A program made the position numbers and the translations under genes. A stretch of DNA of 60,232 bases, taken from a virus. Where the stretch lies: positions 1 to 60,232 of IMG/VR virus record IMGVR_UViG_3300013119_000728; one strand, given 5' to 3'. Within the stretch, counting starts at the first letter, position 1, and each line of letters starts with the position of its first letter. Positions 32,306-40,267 of this stretch are shown here, piece by piece. The notes beneath the pieces were generated by a model. The model did no database searches. It saw only the letters and a list, made by a program, of their open reading frames with translations, and had not been told where the DNA came from.

Positions 32306-32872
32306 ATGAATACTACAATTATTTTATTATCCGCACTTTGCTTTAGCCCGATATCTCCCAATGAAGGGGTTGTATCTTCTCATTTTGGTTATCGCGTTTA
32401 TCCTGGAAGCACTAAAAAGACTTTACATGTAGGCGTTGATATTGCTGCAATGCATGGTGAACCAATTCACTCAGTTACTGAAGGCGTTGTAATATTCGCA
32501 GGTGTTGATCCTGATGGCGGAGGCCTTATTGTTGAAATCTTAACAAAGCACCGAGGACGCCTAAAGATTATTCGATATTTTCATATGAGTCGTATATTTG
32601 CCAAGTCCGGGTGGAAAGTAAGGCGAGATCAAATCATAGGAAGAGTTGGATCAACAGGTAGATCTACAGGGCCACATGTGCATATTGAGATCGCAATAGT
32701 CAGAAATGGTCAAAAGCCAGAATATGAAGATCCTGCCAAGTTTCTCTGTGAGTACAAAGAGGATATTAAAATTCCGCACTTTGACATCGATCATAAATTT
32801 ACCTTAAAGAAAGATAAAAGAATCTATTTGAGAAATCTAAATCAGATCGCATTACGACATGTTCATCATTAA
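32306..32872 (+). CDS. Secreted M23 peptidase
   Basis: 188 residues. A short hydrophobic start (IILLSALCFSPIS) is followed by a single M23 domain: HVGVDI (H41, D45), YFHMS (H93) and GPHVHIEI (H124, H126). All zinc and catalytic His are present, so it should cut peptidoglycan cross-links. Candidate endolysin or entry enzyme. Confidence 0.85.
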   Translation: MNTTIILLSALCFSPISPNEGVVSSHFGYRVYPGSTKKTLHVGVDIAAMHGEPIHSVTEGVVIFAGVDPDGGGLIVEILTKHRGRLKIIRYFHMSRIFAKSGWKVRRDQIIGRVGSTGRSTGPHVHIEIAIVRNGQKPEYEDPAKFLCEYKEDIKIPHFDIDHKFTLKKDKRIYLRNLNQIALRHVHH

Positions 32873-32893
32873 TACAGATTAAAATGAAATAAA

Positions 32894-32923
32894 TGTGTAA
32901 ATTTTGCAATCACGCGTTATAAT
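32894..32923 (+). promoter_or_regulatory. Promoter, TGTGTAAA / TATAAT
   Basis: TGTGTAAA 32894-32901, 16 bases, TATAAT 32918-32923. It precedes the coiled-coil gene and the sigma factor. Confidence 0.7.
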
Positions 32924-33013
32924 CAAAGAGGTAAAACAATATGTCTTAAATATCGTTTTGAAAAGCTAGTTAATAATTTTAGGAAAGGATCAATATAAAT
33001 GAAGGAGGATCCA

Positions 33014-33250
33014 GTGAAAAAGATAAGTGAGCTTGCTATTAAGAGAACGTCTGATGCTGAGTTGAAAAATACTGCTCGACGTCTTGAGGCTAAGATTGGA
33101 AAGCTAAACAGGGAGCGCAAAAATGCAAGATCTTTTGAGGAAGAGGTGTGCTACATTCAGAGAGAGCTAGAACTTCGGAAAAAGTTTGGGCATTTTCAAA
33201 TTATTGATGATGCAAATAGTGAAAATCTTTTAGAATTTGATAAAGTATAA
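33014..33250 (+). CDS. Small coiled-coil protein
   Basis: 78 residues from GTG 33014, chosen because AAGGAGG lies six bases upstream; an ATG at 32999 has only a weaker site. Mostly charged helix (LKNTARRLEAKIGKLNRERK). Directly upstream of the sigma factor and probably co-transcribed. Confidence 0.55.
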   Translation: MKKISELAIKRTSDAELKNTARRLEAKIGKLNRERKNARSFEEEVCYIQRELELRKKFGHFQIIDDANSENLLEFDKV

Positions 33251-33268
33251 ATAGACTAAGGAGTTAAT

Positions 33269-34042
33269 GTGGCTATCGCAGCAAAATCAAACGCCTCAGG
33301 CTTGGGTCGATACCTAAAAGAAATTGGAAAAGACCGCCTCCTTACAAGGAGTGAAGAGGTTGATCTTTCAATTCAATCTCGAAAGGGTGATAAGAGAGCT
33401 CGAGATATCTTGATTCAACGAAATCTACGACTCGCAGTATCTGTTGCCAAGAAAATGCAGAAAAAAGGCACAGATCTTGAAGATCTAATCCAAGAAGCAA
33501 ACATCGGATTGATGCGCGCAGTTGAGCGATTTGACCCTACAAAGGGATTTAGATTTTCAACCTATGCACACTGGTGGATTCGTCAAGCAGTAGGCCGCCA
33601 TATCCAAATGCACAGTCGCAGTATTCGAATTCCATCTCATGCCCAAGGCTTATCTGCAAAGATTCATGTTGCTAGTAAAGAGTTTGAAAAAGAGTTTGGG
33701 TGTTTGCCGACTGCCGATGAGATCGCAGATATTCTGGGGGCTACAAAGTCCTCAGTTGAGGCAGCAATGAGTGCTCCAGCGTTTACGCTTTCTCTTGACG
33801 CTCCCAAGTATCGTAATGATTCTGGTGATGGAACACTAGGCAGCTCAATTGAAGATATCTGGTCTGAAAATGCAGAAGATAAGATTGCTAGAGATGAAAT
33901 GAGAAGAATTGTGCTAGCGTCTACGAGCAAACTTTCTCCTCGAGAGCAGGCAGTAATTCGCCTAAGGTTCGGCATCTCAGATCCGGATGATACACAGAAT
34001 TATCATATCGATCTTGATGATCATAAGTATCTAAAGGCTTAA
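33269..34042 (+). CDS. Sigma-70 family factor lacking region 4.2
   Basis: 257 residues from GTG with TAAGGAG upstream. Region 1.2 at about 10-45, region 2 at 50-115 (DLIQEANIGLMRAVERFDP, then GFRFSTYAHWWIRQAV), region 3 at 120-170 (RIPSHAQ ... LPTADEIADILG) and region 4.1 LSPREQAVIRLRFGI at 222-236. The helix-turn-helix of region 4.2 should come next; instead the protein ends in an acidic 20-residue tail. It can therefore read -10 but not normal -35 elements. Confidence 0.88.
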   Translation: MAIAAKSNASGLGRYLKEIGKDRLLTRSEEVDLSIQSRKGDKRARDILIQRNLRLAVSVAKKMQKKGTDLEDLIQEANIGLMRAVERFDPTKGFRFSTYAHWWIRQAVGRHIQMHSRSIRIPSHAQGLSAKIHVASKEFEKEFGCLPTADEIADILGATKSSVEAAMSAPAFTLSLDAPKYRNDSGDGTLGSSIEDIWSENAEDKIARDEMRRIVLASTSKLSPREQAVIRLRFGISDPDDTQNYHIDLDDHKYLKA

Positions 34043-34044
34043 TA

Positions 34045-34509
34045 ATGATTACACCGCCAACAAGATATCGATTAATTACACCCAATCTTACGATTAGTGC
34101 TCCACTGCTAGAAGATAACATCGAGTTTCTTCATAATTCTGGTTGCCGAAAAATTATGACAATTTCTGGCGGCTTCGTAAATGCAGATGTTGTTGTTAAT
34201 CTTAAAAAGAAAGCAATGGAAGTAACACACTTTCCTTTAGACGTAGTTTCTTCAAAGCTGACAGTTGACGAAAAGGTTTCAAGAATTATTGACAAGTCTG
34301 TTGAGCAACTTCATCGAGGGTCAAAGATGCATATTGTGTGTGGAGCAGAAATGATCGAAGTAGCAGCTATTACTGGAATCTTAAGAAGAATTATTTGTGA
34401 CTGGGATTTATCAAGTGCGCTATCTGAGTCACTAGATATTTGCAGGTTCATGGATTCTGAAGTTGTAACATCAATAATTCTAAACACTGACATTAGTCGC
34501 TGGAAATAA
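34045..34509 (+). CDS. Possible dual-specificity-phosphatase-like protein, degenerate site
   Basis: 154 residues. PPTRYRLITPNLTISAPLLE, SGCRKIMTISGGF and MHIVCGAEMIEVAAITGIL recall the order of Siw14-like tyrosine phosphatases, but the H-C-x5-R loop is C-G-A-E-M-I-E without Arg, so it is likely inactive if this reading is right. Two bases after the sigma gene. Confidence 0.35.
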   Translation: MITPPTRYRLITPNLTISAPLLEDNIEFLHNSGCRKIMTISGGFVNADVVVNLKKKAMEVTHFPLDVVSSKLTVDEKVSRIIDKSVEQLHRGSKMHIVCGAEMIEVAAITGILRRIICDWDLSSALSESLDICRFMDSEVVTSIILNTDISRWK

Positions 34510-34530
34510 TAAAACAAAGGAGAAAAAAGA

Positions 34531-34824
34531 ATGGCTATGCCAAAGGGTCACAAGATGAGTCAAGGATATGTAACTGTAGCTGAAGGTCTAGATTATAGAA
34601 CTATTTCTGAGATCATGTCTGAGAATGGTTTTAAGATGAATCATGCAACAGCCCGCAATGTGCTGTTAAGTGCTATGAGATCTCTTGCTACTGATGTATT
34701 GAAAGCACACGGAGAAGATCTTGATCTAGATAAGGTAGATTCAATTGCCAGGTCTCCACAATTTCAAACTGGAATTGCAAGCATGATGTCAGACTTGTAT
34801 ACAATGGGAGTTTTGTCTGCTTGA
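34531..34824 (+). CDS. Helix-turn-helix protein, possible detached sigma region 4.2
   Basis: 97 residues, AAAGGAG upstream. LDYRTISEIMSENGFKMNHA then TARNVLLSAMRSLATDV has the layout of a winged or sigma-4-type helix-turn-helix (Y-R-x-I-A-x-I-M ... N-H-x-T-A-R-x-x-x-x-x-A-M-x-x-L). It lies in the same operon as the sigma factor that lacks this module. Its stop overlaps the next start (TGATG). Confidence 0.6.
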   Translation: MAMPKGHKMSQGYVTVAEGLDYRTISEIMSENGFKMNHATARNVLLSAMRSLATDVLKAHGEDLDLDKVDSIARSPQFQTGIASMMSDLYTMGVLSA

Positions 34825-35231
34825 TGGGTTTTAAAGAAGACTGGCTATTTATAGTGCAATCTAAGCTAAGAATGCCTTTGCACGATTGGCTTAAAAAACG
34901 AAAGATAGTATCCTATGAAGAAGCAGTTAATGCCCTTAAGAGATCTGGCTTACCAGTGGGAACGCGTGATGAGGTGGTTGCGCAGCTTCCCGTCTCTCCC
35001 AAGAAGAACGCTTCTGATTCTGATTCTGATTCCTCTACCCGTTCTAGTTCTGTGGTACGCAATAAAAAAAGTTCTGTCACAAAAAAGCGCGCCCCAGTGG
35101 AAGACAGCAAAGAGCCGAAGTCGCCTGCAGAAAAAGCAGCTGACGCCATTACAAAAAGCGTTGCTGTTAAGGCGCCTAAGGCAAAAACAGCAAGAAAGCG
35201 ACGAACTAAAAAGTCGCCAACAAAAAAATAA
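34824..35231 (+). CDS. Protein with long basic histone-like tail
   Basis: 135 residues. The first 50 are ordinary (DWLKKRKIVSYEEAVNALKR). The rest is Ser/Asp then Lys/Ala/Pro-rich (KKRAPVEDSKEPKSPAEK, then AKTARKRRTKKSPTKK), like H1-type basic tails. May bind DNA or RNA near the transcription genes. Confidence 0.6.
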   Translation: MGFKEDWLFIVQSKLRMPLHDWLKKRKIVSYEEAVNALKRSGLPVGTRDEVVAQLPVSPKKNASDSDSDSSTRSSSVVRNKKSSVTKKRAPVEDSKEPKSPAEKAADAITKSVAVKAPKAKTARKRRTKKSPTKK

Positions 35232-35252
35232 TCCAGAAAAGGAAGACAAGAC

Positions 35253-35450
35253 TTGACCGTCGCAGATTTAATTAAGAAGCTACAGGAGCTAGATCAAACA
35301 GCGCCTATCCTTATTTCCAATCAAATTGACTTTGTTGAAATAGATACTGTCATGGAAACAGAAAATATGTTCCAGGCATTCAAAGGTTCTCGAACCTGGA
35401 TGGATGGTGAAATCGGAGACGGTGGCAGAACCTGCTTTGTTTTGAGATAG
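35253..35450 (+). CDS. DLIKKL-type small protein
   Basis: 65 residues from TTG with GGAAG upstream. TVADLIKKLQELDQTAPILI matches the first strand-helix of a common phage family also seen at 36256 (VKDLIKQLNHFDPNEDIVL). Function unknown. Confidence 0.6.
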   Translation: MTVADLIKKLQELDQTAPILISNQIDFVEIDTVMETENMFQAFKGSRTWMDGEIGDGGRTCFVLR

Positions 35451-35458
35451 ATTAAAAT

Positions 35459-35488
35459 TTGTGCAATTTCCAGCTGCTGCTGTATAAT
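35459..35488 (+). promoter_or_regulatory. Promoter, TTGTGCAA / TATAAT
   Basis: TTGTGCAA 35459-35466, 16 bases, TATAAT 35483-35488, GAGGAAA then ATG 35509. Confidence 0.7.
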
Positions 35489-35508
35489 AGTAGTGAATAG
35501 GAGGAAAC

Positions 35509-36012
35509 ATGGATCATATCTATCCAGGCGACCCACAATACTTCAGGATGCTTAATGCCCCCGAGGATATTGAGGCAGCATTTGAAAAGATCATTTCGTA
35601 TCTTGACGAAGTCGAAGAGATGTCAAACGTTCGAAGCTACAATCATCTGGCAAAAGTAATTCGCGCTGTTAACTCCCTATCCAGAAATCACCTGAACAAG
35701 ACACATGAGTGGTCTAACCAGATCTACTATGAGAAAAAGGCTGCAACACAGAAGGCTAAAATTGATCGAATCAAAGGTTTCGAGATCGGACAGCTAGTTA
35801 AGTTCCGCCCGAAGGGAGATCATCATTACAAAGATGGTCACTCCCCCTATTTGATTGCGCATGTGATTGGCAAGGTAGTTCGTCGAAACCGACACACTGT
35901 CTCAGTAGTTGAAGTCTCTCGCCGTCGAATGTCCTCCGAAGCCGAAGACACACGCTCCTCCGGCGCTCGCTGGCGCATGTCCCCCCAAGCTGATACGATC
36001 ATTGGAGAATAA
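35509..36012 (+). CDS. Unknown protein with KOW-like middle
   Basis: 167 residues. A helical N-terminal half is followed by EIGQLVKFRPKG ... VIGKVVRRNRHTVSVVEV, an SH3-like strand pattern, and a Ser/Arg-rich tail. Own promoter. Confidence 0.5.
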   Translation: MDHIYPGDPQYFRMLNAPEDIEAAFEKIISYLDEVEEMSNVRSYNHLAKVIRAVNSLSRNHLNKTHEWSNQIYYEKKAATQKAKIDRIKGFEIGQLVKFRPKGDHHYKDGHSPYLIAHVIGKVVRRNRHTVSVVEVSRRRMSSEAEDTRSSGARWRMSPQADTIIGE

Positions 36013-36013
36013 G

Positions 36014-36259
36014 ATGACAAAGCTTACAAACGTAGCAGGAACTGAGTTCGATAAACGCCCAGAGGAATGCCCGCATTGCAAGTCAGGTCTCCGGAGTCAC
36101 GTAAGACTAAATGAATCCGAGTGGCCTAACTTTTGCGTAACTCCTGAGAACCCCTATCTTTACAGCACAACAGAGGTCTGGAATACAACGACAGACAAGA
36201 GATCCGGATGGCTATGCGGATTCTGCAACAAACGGTTCAAAGACGGAGAAGAGCAATGA
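36014..36259 (+). CDS. Zinc-ribbon protein
   Basis: 81 residues from ATG 36014. CPHC (about residue 19) and CGFC (about residue 70) suggest one zinc ribbon with a 50-residue insert. Overlaps the next gene by ATGA. Confidence 0.6.
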   Translation: MTKLTNVAGTEFDKRPEECPHCKSGLRSHVRLNESEWPNFCVTPENPYLYSTTEVWNTTTDKRSGWLCGFCNKRFKDGEEQ

Positions 36260-36423
36260 AAGTTAAAGATCTAATCAAGCAACTCAATCATTTCGATCCC
36301 AATGAGGATATCGTCCTCAAAGAAAAGGATGGTCGAGAAACCCCGATCAACCTCAACCTCCGCGTTTACAAGTGGGAAGGCCGCACGATTATCGACGGAT
36401 ACAACCGGGAGAGAAAAGATTGA
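36256..36423 (+). CDS. DLIKQL-type small protein
   Basis: 55 residues. KVKDLIKQLNHFDPNEDIVL, then INLNLRVYKWEG. Paralogue of 35253. Overlaps both neighbours. Confidence 0.6.
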   Translation: MKVKDLIKQLNHFDPNEDIVLKEKDGRETPINLNLRVYKWEGRTIIDGYNRERKD

Positions 36424-36608
36424 TCTGGCGTCTGCAACTTTTGTTCAGTGTAATTCTTATGAAGCTTGGTAGAATGATTATGAATAATTTCAAAAGCATC
36501 ATTGGCTACGGGTTTCACAACATCGGCATGCATCATGCAATTCAGGCCGGCATCAAACGAATCCGCTATGAAAAGAAACTAAAAGAGAAGCAAAAGAATA
36601 AAAAATGA
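36420..36608 (+). CDS. Small basic protein with hydrophobic start
   Basis: 62 residues from TTG 36420, which overlaps the previous stop (ATTGA). WRLQLLFSVILMKLG then a Lys-rich end. Unknown. Overlaps the next gene by ATGA. Confidence 0.45.
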   Translation: MIWRLQLLFSVILMKLGRMIMNNFKSIIGYGFHNIGMHHAIQAGIKRIRYEKKLKEKQKNKK

Positions 36609-37081
36609 GATATCAAGGCGGAAAGAATGGATACATTGTTATGGGTGAACATGTCTATAAGGATGAAATTCAAGATGGTGATATCAACATTATTAAAAAT
36701 TTTCTAGACTTTGGTGACAAGCATATTAATAATCTTCTTGGGCAAGAGGTCGACTTCTATGGTGCTGAGTCACAAGCATTCAAAGTTAATGACATGGTGA
36801 TCGAGGTTCTTGAAGACGAAGACGATGGCTATCGATCATATCTCGGTGGATATCTTGCAACTGATGAAAGCAAATACAACTTCTATTCTCAGCCTTTCGC
36901 TAAGGTAAAGCTAGAAGAATATAATGAAGACAGAGAAATTAACGATTATGAGAGACATGAGTTCACAGGATTCCGATTAGTTGATGTTGACGATGGTCAT
37001 GTCTGGCTGATGTTTGGCACAGATAGATCAAGTGATTATTATCCTCGATTTGTTTTTAGCTGTTCTCCAAAAATGAAATAG
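36605..37081 (+). CDS. Unknown acidic protein
   Basis: 158 residues rich in Asp, Gly and Tyr (VLEDEDDGYRSYLGGYLATD). No family recognised. Confidence 0.55.
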   Translation: MRYQGGKNGYIVMGEHVYKDEIQDGDINIIKNFLDFGDKHINNLLGQEVDFYGAESQAFKVNDMVIEVLEDEDDGYRSYLGGYLATDESKYNFYSQPFAKVKLEEYNEDREINDYERHEFTGFRLVDVDDGHVWLMFGTDRSSDYYPRFVFSCSPKMK

Positions 37082-37102
37082 TTATGATCAGGAGATAAAA
37101 AC

Positions 37103-37357
37103 ATGTATGACAACTATGACGAAGACACAGTTGAGATAATCATTGGCAGGATGTCACAAAAAATTGAAATACTCGAGGTTCAAATTGAGCAGCTTACAAG
37201 AATCATTGAGCTTCAAGCAACGGCACACAGCGGAATATGCGAGCTTCTTTATGAGGCACAATTGCCTGACGACGGAAACCCAAACATTGACCCATCAAAG
37301 ATTCCAACGATTGTAAACTCACCGAAGAAGCCCGTGAAACCGCCGAGTCATTTATAA
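37103..37357 (+). CDS. Small coiled-coil protein
   Basis: 84 residues. IIGRMSQKIEILEVQIEQLT is a coiled coil, followed by a Pro-rich tail (PKKPVKPPSHL). Unknown. Confidence 0.5.
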   Translation: MYDNYDEDTVEIIIGRMSQKIEILEVQIEQLTRIIELQATAHSGICELLYEAQLPDDGNPNIDPSKIPTIVNSPKKPVKPPSHL

Positions 37358-37385
37358 GTGTAAGATATACTTATAGACGTATAAT
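37357..37385 (+). promoter_or_regulatory. Promoter, AGTGTAAG / TATAAT
   Basis: AGTGTAAG 37357-37364, 15 bases, TATAAT 37380-37385. Upstream of a helix-tagged gene, so the tagged genes are not exclusively under the ATATTTAT class. Confidence 0.55.
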
Positions 37386-37415
37386 AAATTACATCATCAA
37401 CAAAAAGAGGATATT

Positions 37416-37799
37416 ATGCAAACAACAAACAAGCAATTACGTCAGATCATTCGTGAAGAGATCGAAAAGGTAATCAACGAAGACAATCAGGCGGGTGTTC
37501 AAGTATTCCCGTTCAATAGTCCTATCGAAATGGTAAAACTTATAACAGACCTTGTCCACAATCAGGGTCTTGAGGCAAGAACCTCGCCACAAATGAATGG
37601 CACAAATGTTGTTGTCATCGCATCAAGTGATTCAAAATTGCTAGATGATTATGTAGCTCGTGCATCTGCTCTTCGTGCAGAGAAGACACCGCCTCGCCCA
37701 GAGCATCAACCTGCTCCTGTGGCACCAGATGAACACTGGGTAGATCGTGAAAATCGCAAAGCTCGCCAACGTGGCAAAAACGTATCAGCTTGGTCTTGA
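37416..37799 (+). CDS. Helix-tagged protein, unknown cargo
   Basis: 127 residues. The tag LRQIIREEIEKVINE (residues 8-22) ends in INE before D. The cargo (NSPIEMVKLITDLVHNQGLE, then VVVIASSDSKLLDDYVARA) looks like a small alpha/beta domain, then a Pro-rich and basic tail. Confidence 0.65.
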   Translation: MQTTNKQLRQIIREEIEKVINEDNQAGVQVFPFNSPIEMVKLITDLVHNQGLEARTSPQMNGTNVVVIASSDSKLLDDYVARASALRAEKTPPRPEHQPAPVAPDEHWVDRENRKARQRGKNVSAWS

Positions 37800-37834
37800 T
37801 ACATTCACGAAGCTTTAGATAAGATAAAACTAGA

Positions 37835-37994
37835 AAAGGAAAGATTGCGATAGATGGACGAGCTTTTGATTTCTAGTACACTGCGATAATGCAGTGGGTC
37901 AAGAGCGGGAAATAACATACATGTACACCAGGTGAACGGGAAACTTGTTTTCTATCTCAACCCCAAGTAACCTCCTTTTCGCTTTCTTTCCTTT
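37835..37994 (+). ncRNA. Structured non-coding RNA, unknown class
   Basis: In the 210-base gap before 38010: AAAGGAAAG/CTTTCCTTT (37835-37843/37986-37994), GATAGA/TCTATC (37849-37854/37951-37956), GCTTTTGA/TCAAGAGC (37862-37869/37899-37906, one G-U) and CACTGC/GCAGTG (37879-37884/37891-37896, loop GATAAT), all nested. No open frame fills it. It resembles no RNA I can name. Confidence 0.55.
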
Positions 37995-38009
37995 CTTATC
38001 GAGGTGTGA

Positions 38010-38420
38010 ATGAGCTTTACTAAGCGCAAGCTATTGATCGAACTTGAATATATGAATCGAGGATTGATTCCGCGTAATGTCAAGTCAACAGATGTAACTT
38101 CCGACTGGACACCCACCGCACTAAAAACATATCACCGAAAATTCCGCAAGGTATTTAGAAGAGCTCTCAAATGGGAGTCGAAGAACCTGATATCTGTTGT
38201 GTCAAGAGGCCGAGCTAACCCTAAAGAAATCATACGAAAATATCTCGACGAAAACTACTATGCTAGCTGGTCCTATCCCACAAGCGAAAAAGGTCACAAG
38301 GCAGCGTCCCGTCGGTACATGATGGCTTCCCGACGACGATTGGTACATCGTTACATCTGCTGGCTAGTTGATTGCAAACAAACGAACCTGATGAAGAAGA
38401 AGTCAAATCCTTCTTATTAG
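38010..38420 (+). CDS. Unknown basic protein
   Basis: 136 residues, strongly basic, with many Arg and Tyr (KTYHRKFRKVFRRALKWESK). Ends in an 18-base convergent overlap with the HNH gene, so a homing gene may have invaded its 3' end. Confidence 0.5.
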   Translation: MSFTKRKLLIELEYMNRGLIPRNVKSTDVTSDWTPTALKTYHRKFRKVFRRALKWESKNLISVVSRGRANPKEIIRKYLDENYYASWSYPTSEKGHKAASRRYMMASRRRLVHRYICWLVDCKQTNLMKKKSNPSY

Positions 38421-39041
38421 ACCTTCAAGATAATCTTGACCCAGTACTTTATGTGCTTCAACATGACAATCTACACATAAAAGAATCCCATTATCAACAT
38501 CAAACCGCATGCTAGGAAATTGCTTTTTTGGTTTGATGTGATGTGCATGAAGCTTGTCATTAGCAGCATTGCAATTTTCACATTTATAGTTTGCACGATC
38601 TCTTACTAAGAACCCCCATAGTTTTTCCTCTTTTCTTTCGTGCGGCAGATTTTTAAACTCTTCTGATTCCCATCTTCTCTTTTGACTTTTAGACATTGCT
38701 ATTTTTGTTTTATCGGAGTGCTTCTTTCCAAACATTCCGTTCTTTTTTCCGAGCTTGGCTTTTGATATATTTTTACACATTTCTTGTGAAAATTCTTTTC
38801 CAAGCCAGCAGCCTTTTCTTCCCATGTTCGATTTGCTTATTTTTCTCTTATGTTCTTCTGAAAGTTTTTTGCCCTTGTTTTTCTTAGACAGATTATCTCT
38901 TGTATCCTGATTTGACATTACTTTTTTCTGGCTACACGAGAGGCAATGAGAATTATTTTGATTGGCTCGTTTGACACTATGTTTGTTTGCATAGTGAAGC
39001 TCTTTGTTGCATCCTGGACATAATCTTGTGATAGTCTTCAT
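38403..39041 (-). CDS. HNH homing endonuclease
   Basis: 212 residues. N-terminal four-Cys finger (CPGCNKELHYANKH ... CLSC), NUMOD3-like Lys-rich repeats (KKLSEEHKRKISKSNMGRKG, KKNGMFGKKHSDKTK) and a C-terminal HNH domain with two CxxC pairs (CENC, CVDC) around LHAHHIKPKKQFP and DNGILLC. One of few minus-strand genes, AT-rich, hence probably mobile. Confidence 0.85.
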   Translation of the reverse strand: MKTITRLCPGCNKELHYANKHSVKRANQNNSHCLSCSQKKVMSNQDTRDNLSKKNKGKKLSEEHKRKISKSNMGRKGCWLGKEFSQEMCKNISKAKLGKKNGMFGKKHSDKTKIAMSKSQKRRWESEEFKNLPHERKEEKLWGFLVRDRANYKCENCNAANDKLHAHHIKPKKQFPSMRFDVDNGILLCVDCHVEAHKVLGQDYLEGLIRRI

Positions 39042-39132
39042 GTTTGATTATACCAAAATGTGTTGTAAATTTAAACTACAATTGAGTATTATTACTTGTT
39101 ATCATCTTGCATAGCAGAAGGAGAGGCATGAG

Positions 39133-39643
39133 ATGGGCGCAGACATCCACGGGTTTCTGGGAAGTGAAGCAACCATCTGGAAAGTGGGTTGCTTTCCGTG
39201 ATATCCCAACCAACCGAGACTACACGTGGTTCCGCATTATTGCAGGTGTCAGAGGTTACGGAGACAATACGTTTCATCACCACCGCGGCATGCCAGCGGA
39301 TTCGTCTGATTGCTGGAAGGACTACGTTGGAAATGATGATCTCCACTCGCACACATGGCTAACCCCGGATGAGGTACTAGATTGCTTTGAGGAATGGCTA
39401 GAAGCTGTCAAACGCGATTATAATGAGTTGCCAGATGATGCCCCGAAATCTCGATCAAAGATGTGTGTCTTCCCGGAGGAGCCCATTAAACGCCTCCTCT
39501 TCAGGTATTTCTGGGATGACACAGTCGGCCAGTGGGGTGATCGTGCTTACAAATCAATTCCGTGGGTAGGCACATTAAAAGACCTGATAGGGGATCAAGA
39601 TTTTGAACAGTCAGTCCGCATGGTGATTGCGTTTGATAGCTAG
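39133..39643 (+). CDS. MGADIH-type phage protein, needs a +1 frameshift
   Basis: About 169 residues if translation starts at ATG 39133 (AAGGAG nine bases upstream) as MGADIHGF and shifts +1 at TTT-C (39054-39057 plus 100, i.e. 39154-39157) into the frame WEVKQPSGKWVAFRD. Without a shift the frame starts at ATG 39128 as MRWAQTSTGFWEVK. The family (MGADIH then F/Y-x-E-V, RDY, AGVRG, RGMPADSS, HSHTWLT) is common in phages and expects MGADIH. Real shift or an extra base in the sequence. Confidence 0.6.
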
Positions 39644-39868
39644 ATGACCAAGAAGAAATTCAAAGAGGGCGACCTCATTACGATGGAATCCAAGTGGCTA
39701 CCAAAGTCGGGTGTCATTATATCATTTGCCCACTATGCTCCACTAGCAAGGGCTCACGCGCAAGGAAACAGAACACCCTGCTGGAATGTCTTGTGTGACA
39801 CCGGAAACAAGTTTATAGTCGGAGAAGCATATATGAGATTGGTGCAGAGAAATGAAACAATTAATTAG
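39644..39868 (+). CDS. Small SH3-like barrel protein
   Basis: 74 residues. KFKEGDLITMESKW, KSGVIISFAHYA and a terminal GEAYMRLVQ. Starts directly after the previous stop and overlaps the lipoprotein gene by 17 bases. Confidence 0.55.
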   Translation: MTKKKFKEGDLITMESKWLPKSGVIISFAHYAPLARAHAQGNRTPCWNVLCDTGNKFIVGEAYMRLVQRNETIN

Positions 39869-40217
39869 TCTAGCATTGCTATTATGCGCATGCCCTGAAG
39901 AAGTAGCACATGTGACACCAGATCAATCATATTCAGGTCAATGGCTGCAGCTTGATCAATACTTCCCGGAGAGCTGCTTCATTCTTGACGAGGATACAAA
40001 AACGGTATGGGTATTTGACGATGGGGATGAAGAACAAGAACACAAGGATGATTGGCTTTGGGAGTTCAACCAGCAAGATCGCTATACATTTGATGACAGC
40101 ATCGATCTATACGTAGCTGAGACTGAGAATGACTGCTGGCGAATGTCTATCTGGGGAGTCGATGTCAATGCATGCCCGTGCTCATATGCAATCCCTCCGC
40201 AACCACCCGAAGAATAA
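39852..40217 (+). CDS. Small acidic lipoprotein
   Basis: 121 residues. Lipobox ALLLCAC with Cys in the first 14 residues. The mature part is very acidic (VWVFDDGDEEQEHKDDW) and Trp-rich, with a Cys pair near the end (ACPC). Unknown. Confidence 0.6.
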   Translation: MKQLISLALLLCACPEEVAHVTPDQSYSGQWLQLDQYFPESCFILDEDTKTVWVFDDGDEEQEHKDDWLWEFNQQDRYTFDDSIDLYVAETENDCWRMSIWGVDVNACPCSYAIPPQPPEE

Positions 40218-40237
40218 GATAAATCTCACGAATAAAT

Positions 40238-40245
40238 ATATTTAT
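40238..40245 (+). promoter_or_regulatory. Candidate late-type promoter ATATTTAT
   Basis: ATATTTAT 22 bases before the C-terminally tagged gene at 40268. Confidence 0.4.
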
Positions 40246-40267
40246 AACGTAAGCTTGGATAGACTAT

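Noticed and set aside
37835-37994. RNase P RNA, because GGAAAG resembles its first conserved region
   Set aside because: The partner conserved 3' region is not seen and the length is far too short.
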